A DNA stretch of 64,000 nucleotides from Ashinkailepas kermadecensis (lineage: Eukaryota; Arthropoda; Thecostraca; Neolepadidae). A program made the position numbers and the translations under genes. The stretch lies in assembly GCA_034440615.1 (NCBI GenBank), contig JAOTOM010005179.1:645001-709000 (forward strand), in the 5' to 3' direction. Below the pieces are notes generated by a model. The model was not told the origin of the DNA. It did not search any database and saw only the letters and a list, made by a program, of their open reading frames with translations. This document shows positions 37,981-49,410 of this stretch, piece by piece (the stretch's first letter is position 1; each line of letters begins with the position of its first letter).

Positions 37981-38718
37981 GTCTCGAGTCTTACATTTTT
38001 AATGCCCGGAAATATTGCTATATGCCTCCAATATTTTTACCTTGAATAATCAGCAACACGTTGTGGCGTGGCATACACTGAATGCGTTCGAATACAACAA
38101 TTATTCAAATTACTGTTCTCAATCATTCGGATACATGTCCGTAATCACTTGAACTGTGCTGGTCAAATTGACTGAACGTCTTCTAAGATATTTCGAAGAA
38201 GATGATATGTTGATACCTTGATTACACTTCACAACAACAATACATGAAAACCAATGAAAATATGCAACAACTTACATAGATCCCTTAACTTAGCTCCTAG
38301 TCGCCTTGCTTAACAACTAGTCTCCCAGTATATTCCTTTGTGAAGTAAAATATCTTCTTTGCAATGAAAAGATAAATGCGATGAACAATCCCAGAAATAA
38401 AAACACCTATAAACCTTCAAGAATCCTGAGTCGTGGAACTTTGCAGATGCTTTGGTGAAGTGAAGATTATATGTTTTTTCCGACACAGCTACCGACAAAT
38501 TTCCGAGCGCTATCAAGCGGGGCCATTCGTAGTTTACATAATGTTCACAAAAACATACCTTTTGGCGGCTGTGGCACAAGATTGGCCGGAATACCAGATG
38601 TGACCAGAGGTACGAAATTAATAGCAGCAATCTAATATTGATATTGTGGGCACATAGCTTTCAGAGCCTGAAAGTACATGAAAACAAGGAAGTCATGCTT
38701 TCCATTCATGCGACTGTT

Positions 38719-38764
38719 TATAATATTATGATAATATGCTTATGCATATTATCATAATATTATA
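38719..38764. repeat. perfect AT-rich hairpin, 21-bp arms, 4-nt loop
   Basis: The arm 38719-38739 (TATAATATTATG through ATAATATGC) is exactly inverted at 38744-38764 around TTAT. It sits in otherwise featureless AT-rich DNA (37.99-40.18 kb) where I see no gene. Confidence 0.85.
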
Positions 38765-40185
38765 ATACAAAATAAGATGTAATGTCAAAGAATTCAAATG
38801 CACTACTCGAGTCAGCCTTCGAACACAAATCCTCGACGTAAAAATTAACCTTCCATCTGGTGTGTAGTTGTCCAATTTGTATTACGTGGAAGGAAGGAAA
38901 CGAAGTGTTAATTCAACTCCTAAAACATCGTGAACACAATTTGGGTGACATCGGCATACCGCGCTTTTCAAGGTATATATAGACTAACTGTTGTGGAGGA
39001 GTCATTATAACTGTCCAACTATTATGAAATTGAGTGCAATATATTACATGAAATGCCCAAGTCGATTCCATTATTGCTGCAGTGTCTATATTTCTTCGAG
39101 CGAAATAAAAAACAGCACCATGCTTCACAACTTACAGCTACAATCACCTCCTCACTGCTGACTTTGTCTTCTGTAGTAAATAACTGTTCCTCATATGGTA
39201 GGTGTTATGATTAATGGGGGACTTCCGATTTGGCGAACTGTTGCCCATGCTTTGACAGAATGTGATGGCCAATGCCGCCCTCTGAGTGAGGAATCGTCAA
39301 ACCTTTGTTGTCAGCGACCACCCTCAGAACGTCAGGATTAAGTAGCATGCACGATCTCCAGGTGCAGGGCACTATGCCACTATGTCCATTTATCCTCCCT
39401 CGACTTCACCCATTTGTGCTTGTTTTTCCTTCCCTGTCTCCCTTTCTCTCTGCACCTCTCGCTCAAAATCCTTATCACGACAAACGGCTTTGTGAAAGCG
39501 AGTCTACTTTTTAAGCTGTAATCCAATCGGGCTGAACTCCTCCACATTTAGCACGATGAAGGACATCGCTTTTTATATCTATTTTTAGACATATGTAGTA
39601 GCACGAAAAACATTCAACGTTGAACCCATCTCCTTGGTGTTCCCTCAGTTATTTCGTCGTTATGGAGCCCCTTGTCAAAGATAAGACGCATATTTCTCAC
39701 TTCACATGAGGCATAGGTGCCCACGTCAAGTGTGTGTCCATCCGTGTGTAGCACGGGAAGTCTGTTGACCGTCGAGTGGGCAGTGACGGCCACTCCTGAC
39801 GGCGGTCCTCCTCCAACCAGTGACCGGCCGGTTTGGTGGCGTGCCGAACGGCAATTTGGCGAGACCTTGGTTCGGGGAGCGCCGCTTCTAAAGGCAGACG
39901 ACCTAAAAGCCACGCCAGACGGACTTGTCGTGACTAATTGTGCACAATCACAACCATTGGATATCGCTGCGCAATTCATTTTGCATCCGCCGGTGGGATG
40001 CCGAGTGACACGATTTAGCACTAGGTAGTGTTTTTGTTCAGAAAACGCACTCCTGAAAATATATTCTCATGTGAATCGGCCAGGGTCGAACATTTGACGT
40101 GTCATAGACTGCTATGCCATACCATTGAAATGCACACATACATATACATGCAGGTAAATGCGCATGTACGTACATTTGTATATAC

Positions 40186-40203
40186 ATACATTTATTTATT
40201 TAT

Positions 40204-40264
<61 letters not shown>

Positions 40265-40268
40265 TTAC

Positions 40269-40344
<76 letters not shown>

Positions 40345-40350
40345 GTAGGC
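40186..40350. repeat. (TA)n microsatellite
   Basis: About 120 bases of nearly pure TA dinucleotide, interrupted once near 40261-40280 by TTATTTACATATACA, within a broader TACA/TATTTA-rich stretch. Translated strings of Tyr-Ile here are meaningless. Confidence 0.95.
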
Positions 40351-40964
40351 ATAACTAGATATCTAGATAAGCATGCATACGTGCAGTCTAAGGAATAATT
40401 AGCCAGTAGACCGGTTGTATGCAGCATAAGCTGAGAGAGAAGGTTAAGGAGCAAGAATAGCCCTGCTATACCGCTGTACCCATGCCTATTCGGCAATTCT
40501 GCATGATGGATTTAAGTTTCAGATTCGTATATCGGCACCGCATTCGGCAGACAAGCCCAATTTTGCCAAGAATGCAGCCAATCTCGGCTGAATTGTATTG
40601 TCTGTCAATTCATATATGCCGAAATTACAGACACTATTCACGTACCCGGACCCGCGTACCAAATATAGAGTACGCTAGCCAAATTGAATGTCACTATGCC
40701 TAACTGACGAAACATGTCTTACTTATTTTTGAAATTTCTTAACTTCCGAAAAAGTCTAACAACATGTTGCAGACCTTCGCTGGCTGCCCAGAGGGTCAGT
40801 TGCGGTCGGTCCACAACTGTTATGTTGCTGTGTGTTGCCCGATCATGTGCCTGTAACATGGGGTCCCATAGTCTGCCTCTTGCCATCTTCTGCCATCAGC
40901 CCTTGAGGAATAGTTACCCACCCTGTATCATAGCTTCGTGGACACGAAGACCACGAAAATCAGT

Positions 40965-42046
40965 GGAGGGTCTATAATGCCGGCTTTTTTTGCCCGATGG
41001 ACGATCTCAGCAATTACGAAGCGAATGGGGATGACAGGTGCAGTAATCGATGTCTTTTAATTAATGTAGTGGTTTTGACCTACAACCGTAATTAATATTT
41101 GCCTTTGAATGTCTTTAAATCGCCCCCAAATGGCGTTGGAACGCTGTAATCACAACAATAGAAAATGCCCGATGGACTATCTCAGTAACTACTATACCGA
41201 TTTTCATGAAAATGCTCTAAAATAAACTTCGACATCGATTTGGGGCCATTTGAGACATTTCCATCCGATATAAAAAGGTAGAAAGTGACGAAATGAGGGA
41301 CTGAAATTCGAGATTTGCCCGATGGACGATCTACGAAAGTAATTTACAGAATTGCGCCAAACACACACTGATCAATGTCTTTTCACCGTGTTAGATCAGT
41401 TGAGGCAGTTAAGAGAAAAAATACCATATGAAATGTAGAAATTCATCATATCACAATTCAACTAGAGATAGGTTACATCGCTATTCAATTAGAGATGGGT
41501 GATGGATTTGTTGTGTTGACCCATCTCTACCTTGAACCCATCTCTAATTGAATTGTGATATGATGAATTTCTACATTTCATATGTTAATTCTTCTCCTAG
41601 CTGCCTCAACTGATCTAAAATGGTGAAAAGACATTGATCAGTGTGTGTTTGGCGCAATTCTGTAAATTACTTTCGTAGATCGTCCATCGGGCAAATCTCG
41701 AATTTCAATCCCTCATTTCGTCACTTTCTACCTTTTTATATCGGATGGAAATGTCTCAAATGGCCCCAAATCGATGTCGAAGTTTATTTGAGAGCCATTT
41801 TCACGAAAATCGGTATAGTAGTTATTGAGATCGTCCATCGGGCATTTTCTATTGTTGTGATTACAGCGTTTCAAGGCCATTTGGGGGCGATTTAAAGACA
41901 TTTAAAGGAAAATGTTCATTACGGTTGTAGGTCAAAATCACTACATTAATTAAAAAAACATCTACTACTGCAACTTTCATCGCTATCCACCTCGTAATGA
42001 CTGAGATCGTCCATCGGGCAAAAAAAGTGGGCACTTTAGACCCTCC
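40965..42046. mobile_element. 1,082-bp foldback transposon (long terminal inverted repeats)
   Basis: The element is almost entirely a two-armed inverted repeat folding around about 41505-41525, with arms of roughly 540 bp that look about 90% alike. Its outer ends are GGAGGGTCTATAATGC on the left and the reverse complement of GGAGGGTCTAAAGTGC on the right. Both sides are bordered by the identical 11-mer CGAAAATCAGT (40954-40964 and 42047-42057), read as a target-site duplication. A motif close to TGCCCGATGGACGATCTCAG occurs three times per arm (near 40991, 41166 and 41316; inverted near 41678, 41829 and 42005). There is no transposase-sized reading frame, so it is non-autonomous. Long arms plus an 8-11-bp duplication fit Mutator-like or foldback families; the exact superfamily is inference. 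Confidence 0.85.
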
Positions 42047-42108
42047 CGAAAATCAGTCTGCTTGTGTCGATTGATTTATCGACTAAGAAGTTCCGCCTGC
42101 GGATGGAG

Positions 42109-42155
42109 TACGTATACTGTACCGGATGCTTTTGTGAATTGCGGAACAGTCTACC
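42109..42155. ncRNA. degenerate miR-iab-4/iab-8-like motif and weak hairpin (speculative)
   Basis: TACGTATACTG (42109-42119) is joined directly to TACCGGAT (42120-42127). The antisense Hox microRNA iab-8-5p, as I remember it, has the same two strings separated by six bases. The arm CGTATACTGTACCG (42111-42124) can pair 11 of 14 with CGGAACAGTCTACC (42142-42155) across a 17-nt loop. A competing 7-bp stem GTTCCGC/GCGGAAC also exists, and there is no long lower stem, so a working precursor is unlikely as it stands. Confidence 0.15.
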
Positions 42156-44007
42156 CTGTGATTGATGGTCTGCTCTTTCTGCATTTTTCCTGTCATGGAG
42201 GTGAATCGATGGCAACCTCCATCGACTGTTGAAGTGTTTCCAGAAACTTGAACAGCTGCCATGCTGACCTGATTATAAATACCCAGAAGTCAAAGAATGC
42301 TTCTACGTCGTTGAAAATGTGTGCACGATTGGAAGACCGGTCTGATGCCAAACTACAGTCAAAGAAGGATTCATTCACAGACTGCGCCACTTGTATGGGT
42401 GCAGGTGATAGGTACTATTTCATTACACAGTACAAATGATGATCCAACATGAAATAGATTAACGCTAATGCTAAACTTTAAGTTTGGTGCACATGAACAT
42501 GGCATGATGGAGATAAAATGGAAATAATGTAACTGCAAACCTCGTATGTGTCAGAAAAGGGTTACCAGGTCGATGTGTGACCATTCGGTGTAAGAGGTTG
42601 GCGACACTATATGACTTACCAGCTAAATGCATCGCACAAAACAATTGTTCTTCGTCTCTCATCAGAGTCCTTAGCTTCATGTCGCTACGGAATATGTAGG
42701 TGTTATCCCCCTCTTCCAAGATGGTGAGCCTGGTCCGCCTTTGTGCATGTGCGTATGCATGTATATGCATCCCATGCGTGATGTGCAGACAATTGTGGTG
42801 TAAAGTTGGGAACAAAAAGAGCAGCAATAGCTATTGCGGCAGTAACATGCTGTGCGACTCTTTCGCTAAATGTGAAAAAATAGTACGATAATTTTCGCAT
42901 ATTAGTTTCGCTTTCCATACGAACAATTTTCCATCTGATTAGATATAATTGTTAGCTAGCTTACAAGGTGATAGCGTAGTGAATATTTAAGTCGGGTTAC
43001 CGGAACAACAAACATTGGTATCTTGCTGGCAAAGACTTCAACACTGTCATCTTAAAGACTATTAAATACTGGCATAAGGCGCTATTAGGGTACTTGGACG
43101 AGCGAGTACAACGGGTGGGTTATGGGGCTCCCTTACTGCAGGCACATGGTCGGGTATCAAACCGTGATAGGAAACCTGCAGACCAACCGTAGCTGCGTTT
43201 TCTTGGCAGCCCGTAAAGACATGCACCATACTGCGTGAATTTCTTACAGAAGTGCAGGTATTTCAGAAAAAAAGTGAAACCTATTTCGACAATTTGGCAC
43301 ATTGCACTTAAAGTTGGGATACTTACTAGATATTAGGGAGAGGAACTCGTTTGCGGGAATAGTGCCTCCAATCGCGGTATAATGTATTTTTTAAAAACAG
43401 GCTGATTTAGCCGAGATTGGCTGTACATTTTTATATCATCGGACTTATCTGTCTAATATAAGGCACGTACCTGAAACGTAATTTACTATGCCGAATTGCC
43501 GGATTAGCATCATATGGAAACCACGCTCATGAATATGAAATATGTCAGGTCGAAGAAAAATGCACCCAGTTAATGTTGAGTGTCAGAGTGTTTATTCAAA
43601 CATTCACATTAAAAAATTAAGAGATTAAGCAATATTATTTAGGTCCTATGCAACATACATTACTGTTCTAATGGGTCATCTCAGGTGGACAATATTGATA
43701 GAGGTTTCTTGATGCATTTTTTGTACAGCTATTTTATAATATGTACAGCTTTTCATGTGCTACCAATTTCATTGAGTGTATTCGATAGTAAATTTATCGG
43801 AGAAAACAGTGGTAGCCAAATCGGCTCTCCAACTTCAATAGGACGAACACAGTGTGACGTCTCACTTAGCCGGCTGCAATTCGGTCGCTTCCCCCACCTA
43901 GGTATGTGCATTTGTGTTCAAATACCAACTACAGTATGCATGTGATTGAAGAAGTTCTTTCTTTGAGAAGATATGCATCACACCAAGCATTCCTTGTGTG
44001 TGGTTCA

Positions 44008-44055
44008 GATTGATTGATTGATTGATTGATGATTGATTCAGATTGATGATTGAAT
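44008..44055. repeat. GATT microsatellite
   Basis: About six uninterrupted GATT units followed by imperfect GATTGATTCA copies, 0.8 kb upstream of the Ubx start. The surrounding 42.13-44.4 kb holds no gene I can support. Confidence 0.9.
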
Positions 44056-44399
44056 TACACAATGCACTTGGTACCTATTCATTAGGAGTACGGCATGAAC
44101 AGCTACCAATACCTACAAACGAGCTGAGTCTTAAATACATTTCCCCGAACTCAAAATATTACGTCAGCAGCTCTGTGGTTCCTTAGTTTGGTCACAAGAC
44201 GAATCGATTATGGAATACGGCATATATTTTCTATTTAATATCCTCAGATACCTATAGCCTTACCGAGAAATTGAGATTTTGTTTGTAAAAGAAACGGCGA
44301 ACTTCCTTTAAAATACCGGAAGCCCTCTATAAATATTATTAACACAAACTTTCCAAATATTCAAATCCGAATGGACAGTTCTGAATCCGCTGCTACTAC

Positions 44400-44865
44400 T
44401 CGTACTCCCTGGAGCTGCCTGTGTCCGTCTCCTCGTCTATCCCGCGGGAGAGGCGCGCCACCTACCACAGTTTGGCATAGAGCGCCCATCCGGAAAAGTA
44501 CAACGTCCAAACTTTGCCGCTAGGGTGCTCTGCACGCGTCTCACTTGGCTCCGAACTCCATGAGAGCGAGCGGTGACGTAGGGTACTACAGTCGCTTGCG
44601 CACGCAGTTGGGGCGTTCTGTGGCTCGTGACGCTCGGCGCTCTGATTGGCTGAAAATATGCCTTCCGGGTTGGCCTTGGATTGTTTACTGTGGGACTTCT
44701 CTAGCAGTAAAATTTTATCCAGCACATCGTAGTGAAAAGTATACTCGTCAAGTAGTGGTGATCGTAACTTAGTGGGAGCAGTTAGTGGGCTCGCGCGCGA
44801 CTTAGTAAATTTATACCCGATTTGGTGCGAACTGTTGGTGGTGCGCGGCTGGTGCGGCGAGTGAC
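44400..44865 (+). promoter_or_regulatory. Ubx: Ubx 5' UTR and presumed promoter region
   Basis: This is the GC-richer stretch immediately 5' of the Ubx start codon. It has an inverted CCAAT box (ATTGG near 44644) and several CpG-rich blocks, including one beginning at about 44440. I saw no convincing TATA box at a sensible distance, and no initiator plus downstream promoter element pair that I would defend, so the transcription start is not placed. The in-frame stop at 44806 shows that the last ~60 bases are untranslated leader. The regulatory role is inferred from position only. Confidence 0.45.
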
Positions 44866-45328
44866 ATGGGTGACAATAACATAGCGCTCCGTCCGTATTT
44901 CGAACAGAGTGGATTCTACCAGAGGAGCGCCGGCGACCAGGGATACCCTCCAGGCTTCCTCGGCTTCCCCAACTACAACCAGACGCGCAGTCAGGAGTCG
45001 CCGTTCAACGACGCGACCAGTGCGTGCAAACTCTACCCCACGAACGATGTGTCGGCCAACGCGTACAAAGTCGACTGCTCCAAGGAGCAGAACGGCTACA
45101 GTTCCAAGGACCTGCCCAGCTGGTCAGCGTCGGCAGCTGCGGTGGCCGGTGCCGGCCGCTTCCCGGGACTGCCGACAGCCGGCGTGGACCCAGGCCGGGA
45201 CCGACAGGCGGCCGCCCCCAACTGGCTGGTGGCCTGCAACCAGAACACAGCCCAGCAGAGCTCCCAGCTGGTGCAGCAGCCTAGCCAGTACGCTACAACG
45301 CCCATTTACCCCTGGATGGCGATCGCAG
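44866..45328 (+). CDS. Ubx: Ultrabithorax (Hox) first coding exon, partial CDS
   Basis: This exon encodes the N-terminal 154 residues plus one base of codon 155 of a Hox transcription factor that specifies segment identity in the arthropod trunk. Visible blocks in order are YFEQSGFY (residues 11-18), SPFNDATSACKLY (45-57), AYKVDC (66-71), NWLVACN (119-125) and YPWMAIAG (148-155). YPWM is the hexapeptide that contacts the cofactor Extradenticle. The following MAIAG is typical of Ubx, whereas Antp has YPWMRSQF and abd-A has YPWMTLTD, so paralogue assignment is firm. The start is the first in-frame ATG after an in-frame TAA at 44806-44808. The exon ends at a consensus donor, GCAG|GTCAGT, with GT at 45329-45330. 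That is where Ubx is interrupted in other arthropods, before the microexons and homeobox. The ten residues before YFEQ replace the usual MNS, which is odd. Without splicing the frame stays open to a stop at 45465. No homeodomain was found in the window, so the gene continues beyond it. Confidence 0.93.
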
Positions 45329-46189
45329 GTCAGTTCAGAGATGCCTTCTTCCCCATCGGAACGTGTCGTCGTCCGCACCGGCCGGATTCCTTTAAACTCA
45401 TGTTCCTTTTGTTCGTCATTTTCCGAACCATTGAGGCGGCCAGACCTGTTTCCAGCTATAAATAAGGCACAGCGGCCTCCTCCCCTCGGTTTGGCGCAGT
45501 TGCGCTTTGTGGGCGAACCCCGGTATCAATCGCTGGAACGCACGTACAAAGCTAAAGCGGCTCGGCAAACCCCTAAATGGCTCCTCTAATCGCCAGCGCT
45601 CACCAGATTTTTACAGAGTAAATTGGATCGAATTCAGGCTTAATCAGACGCAGGAAGCGGGGACTGCAGACGGGATCTCATTTCAATATTAGTTGAGCTG
45701 ACGACCCGGCCAGGGGCCAGACCATCTCCAATTTGATCGCGGCAGTGTGCCGTGTTTCAGTGTGTGGTTGCGATGCATGGCGCCCCAACCTGTGTCTGGC
45801 GTTATTTCTGTTGTCGTTATATTATTCATATTTTTGTAGCTTTCATTGGATGGCGCGTTATTTATGAAGACGCACTGACAGCGTAATTTCTCAGTCAGGG
45901 GTTCTGCTCTGGTTCCTGGCCATAATTTATATGCGCAGTGAAACACAGTTGATCGCTGTTGGGAATATACCAAGAACGCCGGTGGCCTCTGGCCGGCGGA
46001 AAGTGTCAGCCTAGTAGGCTGTTTTGCCGTCTCCAGCCTGAGACACAATTGATTTTATTTCATGGCTAATATTGCACCGACATAAATCTTTTCTGGCCCA
46101 TAATTCAAGCTCGCTTGCGATGTCATCACGAGTTGACTCAAAATGTTGGGCGACGTCGTTAGGGTGAAATACGCGGTGTATTCGTGGTG

Positions 46190-46340
46190 CGGTGGCCGAC
46201 CGGTCGACTGGTGATGCCGAGACCGGTCGACTGGTGACGCCGAGACGGGTCGACTGGTGACGCCGAGACGGGTCGACTGGTGACGCCGAGACGGGTCGAC
46301 TGGTGACGCCGAGACCGGTCGACTGGTGACGCCGAGACGC
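46190..46340. repeat. 23-bp minisatellite, about 6 copies, in Ubx intron
   Basis: The unit is GACGGGTCGACTGGTGACGC plus CGA, with GACCGGTCGA variants in the first and last units. Each unit has a GTCGAC palindrome. Confidence 0.9.
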
Positions 46341-48284
46341 GTCCCGCCGCCACATTCCACCACCGCCCCACCAGGCCGCGCCGCGCCAGCCACATTCAGC
46401 CCTGCCAAACGTCGTGCTGGGCCAGCCTCCAAAACGCCGGTCGGGGCACTCGCGTCAGTGGCTGTCTGGCGCGCCCCGCACGCAATCAATACCGCAAAAG
46501 GCAAGTGGGGCGTAATTATGACGTGAGCCGGCGGCCTCTTCAACAGGGCGTAATTGCAAGTTGCGTGGGTGCGGCCGTGTGGGTGTGGCGCGGCGGACGC
46601 AGCGCGTGCCTGGCCAGACGTCAGCCGGCCATTACACGGCCAGTTGCGTGAGCGCTAAGTGTGCGTGGCCGCTCGTTGGCTGACTGTCGGCCGCCGCCGG
46701 ATAGCTTTATTACGAGCCGTCCCAATCGTCGCTCACCTTTCTGCGTGGATGCTGGAGCGTGGAGCGTCCGCCGTAGCGCCGACCAATGGCAGCGCGACGC
46801 CGCCCGTAACACGCTCAATATTCATTAGTATTGACACAAGTGGGCCGTAAAAGTTTACCCAAACACCAGTTTTATTGGTAGGATGGCCGTTACCGGCGTC
46901 GGAATTAATCTCTGAACACGGCCGCGCCAATAATGGAGGCGGTGTGCGGTATAGCCGGAGAGCGGGCAGCAACAAGGTCTCTCGGACGAGACATCCGACC
47001 GCTGGTGGCATTGGCGGCGTGCATGCTGAATGAGTAGATGTCAGGATATTGCCTGCGGCGATGATGCGATGGACAGCACACCGCTACCGGTCACACGCGC
47101 TCCCGACCCGCTCTTTGTTCACTGCCAGTCTGTATCATTTGACGATACGTTAATTATCGCTTCAGTACGCCTGCTGCCACCGTCTTTGGAGCTGGCAACA
47201 GCCTGTTCCCTTCTTCTGCTTGGCACTGGTCTCCGCCTTTATCAGGTCTGCCAGATTGTTTCAATGCTGATCAATATGTCTCGGAACGGCAATAAAGCGG
47301 TGATAAAATGTCTATTCATTACATGGTGATTTCCAAAGTGACATCTGAAATGGGTTCGCCAGACCAGCCGTGCCTGTGAAGGCGATTTTTCATTGTTATT
47401 ACTTAGTTTTAGTTTCCATTAGCGCGCTGCCACATGAAATATCATCTCCCCAGACAGCCGAGCCAGCCAGTGAGCTTGAGCGGGACGATTTTGACGACCG
47501 GCCAGGAGAGCCATCGCGACAAATTACCCCTTGTCCGTCGGACATTGGCTTCCGTGACCCGCCCAGACGCGCTTGTGCATTTGATGTTTGATGTGTTGCC
47601 TGTGTGAGTGACACTTCAGAGTGATCCACCAACTGTGCTTGTCTTCGCTACAGAAGCCCCGCTATGTTATGTATTCTGAATGTCGGCTAATTGATACAAG
47701 CATATGGCGCAGCAGTCCGGTATAAATTTCCTTGAGTGATTTCTAAATGGGTCGCCTGTGCCGTCTGGGCCATTCCAAAATGGAAATGTGTCCGATGCCG
47801 ACGATAAGCCGCGCTGACAACGCACGATTGCTGGAAAGGCCAATCCGCGCGATGGGATTGTTTTAAATTAGTCCGATTAATTATTCTTATGTGGCTTTGA
47901 CCTGGATGACGACTTCGTAATGCATTCAATATCGCCTTTTCTCAGATCGTGGGAGAGAGCGTTCGTATTCCACCGAACTTTTTACCCCGTGCCCACTCGC
48001 AGCGGGGCGTGAATTGTCTTGTTCCGGTGCGAATTGCAAGAAATGGAACGGTTGATTTATCGTCGGCCACTCCCCCGCATGTTTTTGCCACCCAATTTTA
48101 GTCGGAAATTCGGCAATAAATCATGGTTTTATAGGCTGAACAGTCTCCGGCGCGTCCGATCCGGCGACCGGACCGCGATGGGATGGCCTTTCCTTGTCGC
48201 CACACAAAGAGCGGCCCGGCCGGCTGCTGTCGCCGGCGGCTCGGACGGCCGCTGACGCATCGGCACACGTGCCGGGGCTCTGCC

Positions 48285-48625
48285 GTCGGGGCTCGGGTAC
48301 CGGGGCTCTGCCGTCAGGGTTCGGGTATCGGGCCTCGGGTACCAGGCCTCGCACGCCGGACCTCGGTACCGGGGCTCGGGAACCGGGGCTCGGGAACCGG
48401 GGCTCGGGAACCGGGGCTCGGGAACCAGGCTTCGCACACCGGGGCTCGGGTACCTGGGCTCGGGTACCGGGGCTCGGGTACCGGGGCTCGGGTACCGGGG
48501 CTCGGACACTGGGGCTCGCACACCGGGATTCGGATACCAGGGCTCGGGTATCGGGGCTCGCGCACCGGACCTCGGGCACCAGGCCTCGCACATCGGGGCT
48601 CGGGTATCGGGGCTCGGAGGCCACG
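48285..48625. repeat. 14-bp G-rich minisatellite, about 24 copies, in Ubx intron
   Basis: The unit is GGGGCTCGGGTACC with GGGAACC, GGTATC and CGCACACC variants. Every pair of adjacent full units supplies four runs of three or more G separated by 3-4 bases on the + strand, satisfying the usual G-quadruplex pattern. Long frames on both strands (up to 272 residues) are repeat-driven. Confidence 0.92.
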
Positions 48626-48769
48626 TACAATCCGTGGACCCGGTGACGCGGCGGTCGCACGGCGGCGGACCCACACGGAATTATATGGTATTACTGGCGG
48701 CGTCGTTCATCACGAGCGGCGAGCCCTTGTAGCGGGCGTCGAGCGGCCGCTGCCAGAACGGGGCCACAC

Positions 48770-48850
48770 CCTCCACCGGCCCGGACCGGCCCGACCCGGC
48801 CCGGACCGGCCCGGCCCGGCCCGACCGCCCGCCACCACCACCACCGCCAC
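48770..48850. repeat. GGCCCGGACC-type low-complexity block plus (CCA)n
   Basis: Imperfect 10-bp CCGGCCCGGA/GACC units are followed by CCACCACCACCACCG. Composition is almost pure G+C, so it may be poorly assembled. Confidence 0.85.
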
Positions 48851-49184
48851 CGCCAGTGCCCCGCATGGCGTGCGGTGGCTTCGCGCCGGCATATTTGTAA
48901 CGCATCGCAGCGCGTCGTGTTCCATAGGGTGCCACGTGCATGGCCGTAAACCATTTGACGGCGACGACGGCGGCGTCGGCCCGCACCGTCCCCAGGTGTA
49001 ATGACAGCCAGAAAACGACAATCAATGTAAATGGCACACTGAACGAACCACCAGGCGCGTAGTATTTGTGTAGCGCGCGGTTTGGGTCCTCAGTGCAAGT
49101 GACAATGCATGGCCCGGCAAGTGGAAATGGAAAGCAAGCCCATGCTACCCAAGTATTTGCATAGTTGTCGGCGGTTGTAATCTT

Positions 49185-49410
49185 CACTTGCACGACATCT
49201 ACACATTTGTGGGTGGTTGCAGGCTTCACCTGCACGACATCTGCACACTTGTGAGTGGTTGTAAGCCTCACCTGCACGACATCTGCACACTTGTGGGTGG
49301 TTGTAAGCTTCACCTGCACAACATCTGCACACTTGTGGGTGGTTGTAAGCTTCACCTGCATACCATCTGCACAGCTGTGGGTGGTTGTAAGCTTTACCTG
49401 CACGACACCC
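49185..49410. repeat. 42-bp minisatellite, about 5.5 copies, in Ubx intron
   Basis: GTGGGTGGTTGTAAGCTTCA, then CCTGCACGACATCTGCACAC and TT, steps by 42 bp from 49209. A frame with a 14-residue repeat (HDICTLVGGCKLHL) extends to 230 residues but shows no domain. Confidence 0.9.

Noticed and set aside
44909..45589. 226-residue frame overlapping Ubx exon 1
   Set aside because: Out-of-frame shadow of Ubx coding sequence, Arg/Pro/Thr-rich, running into the intron.
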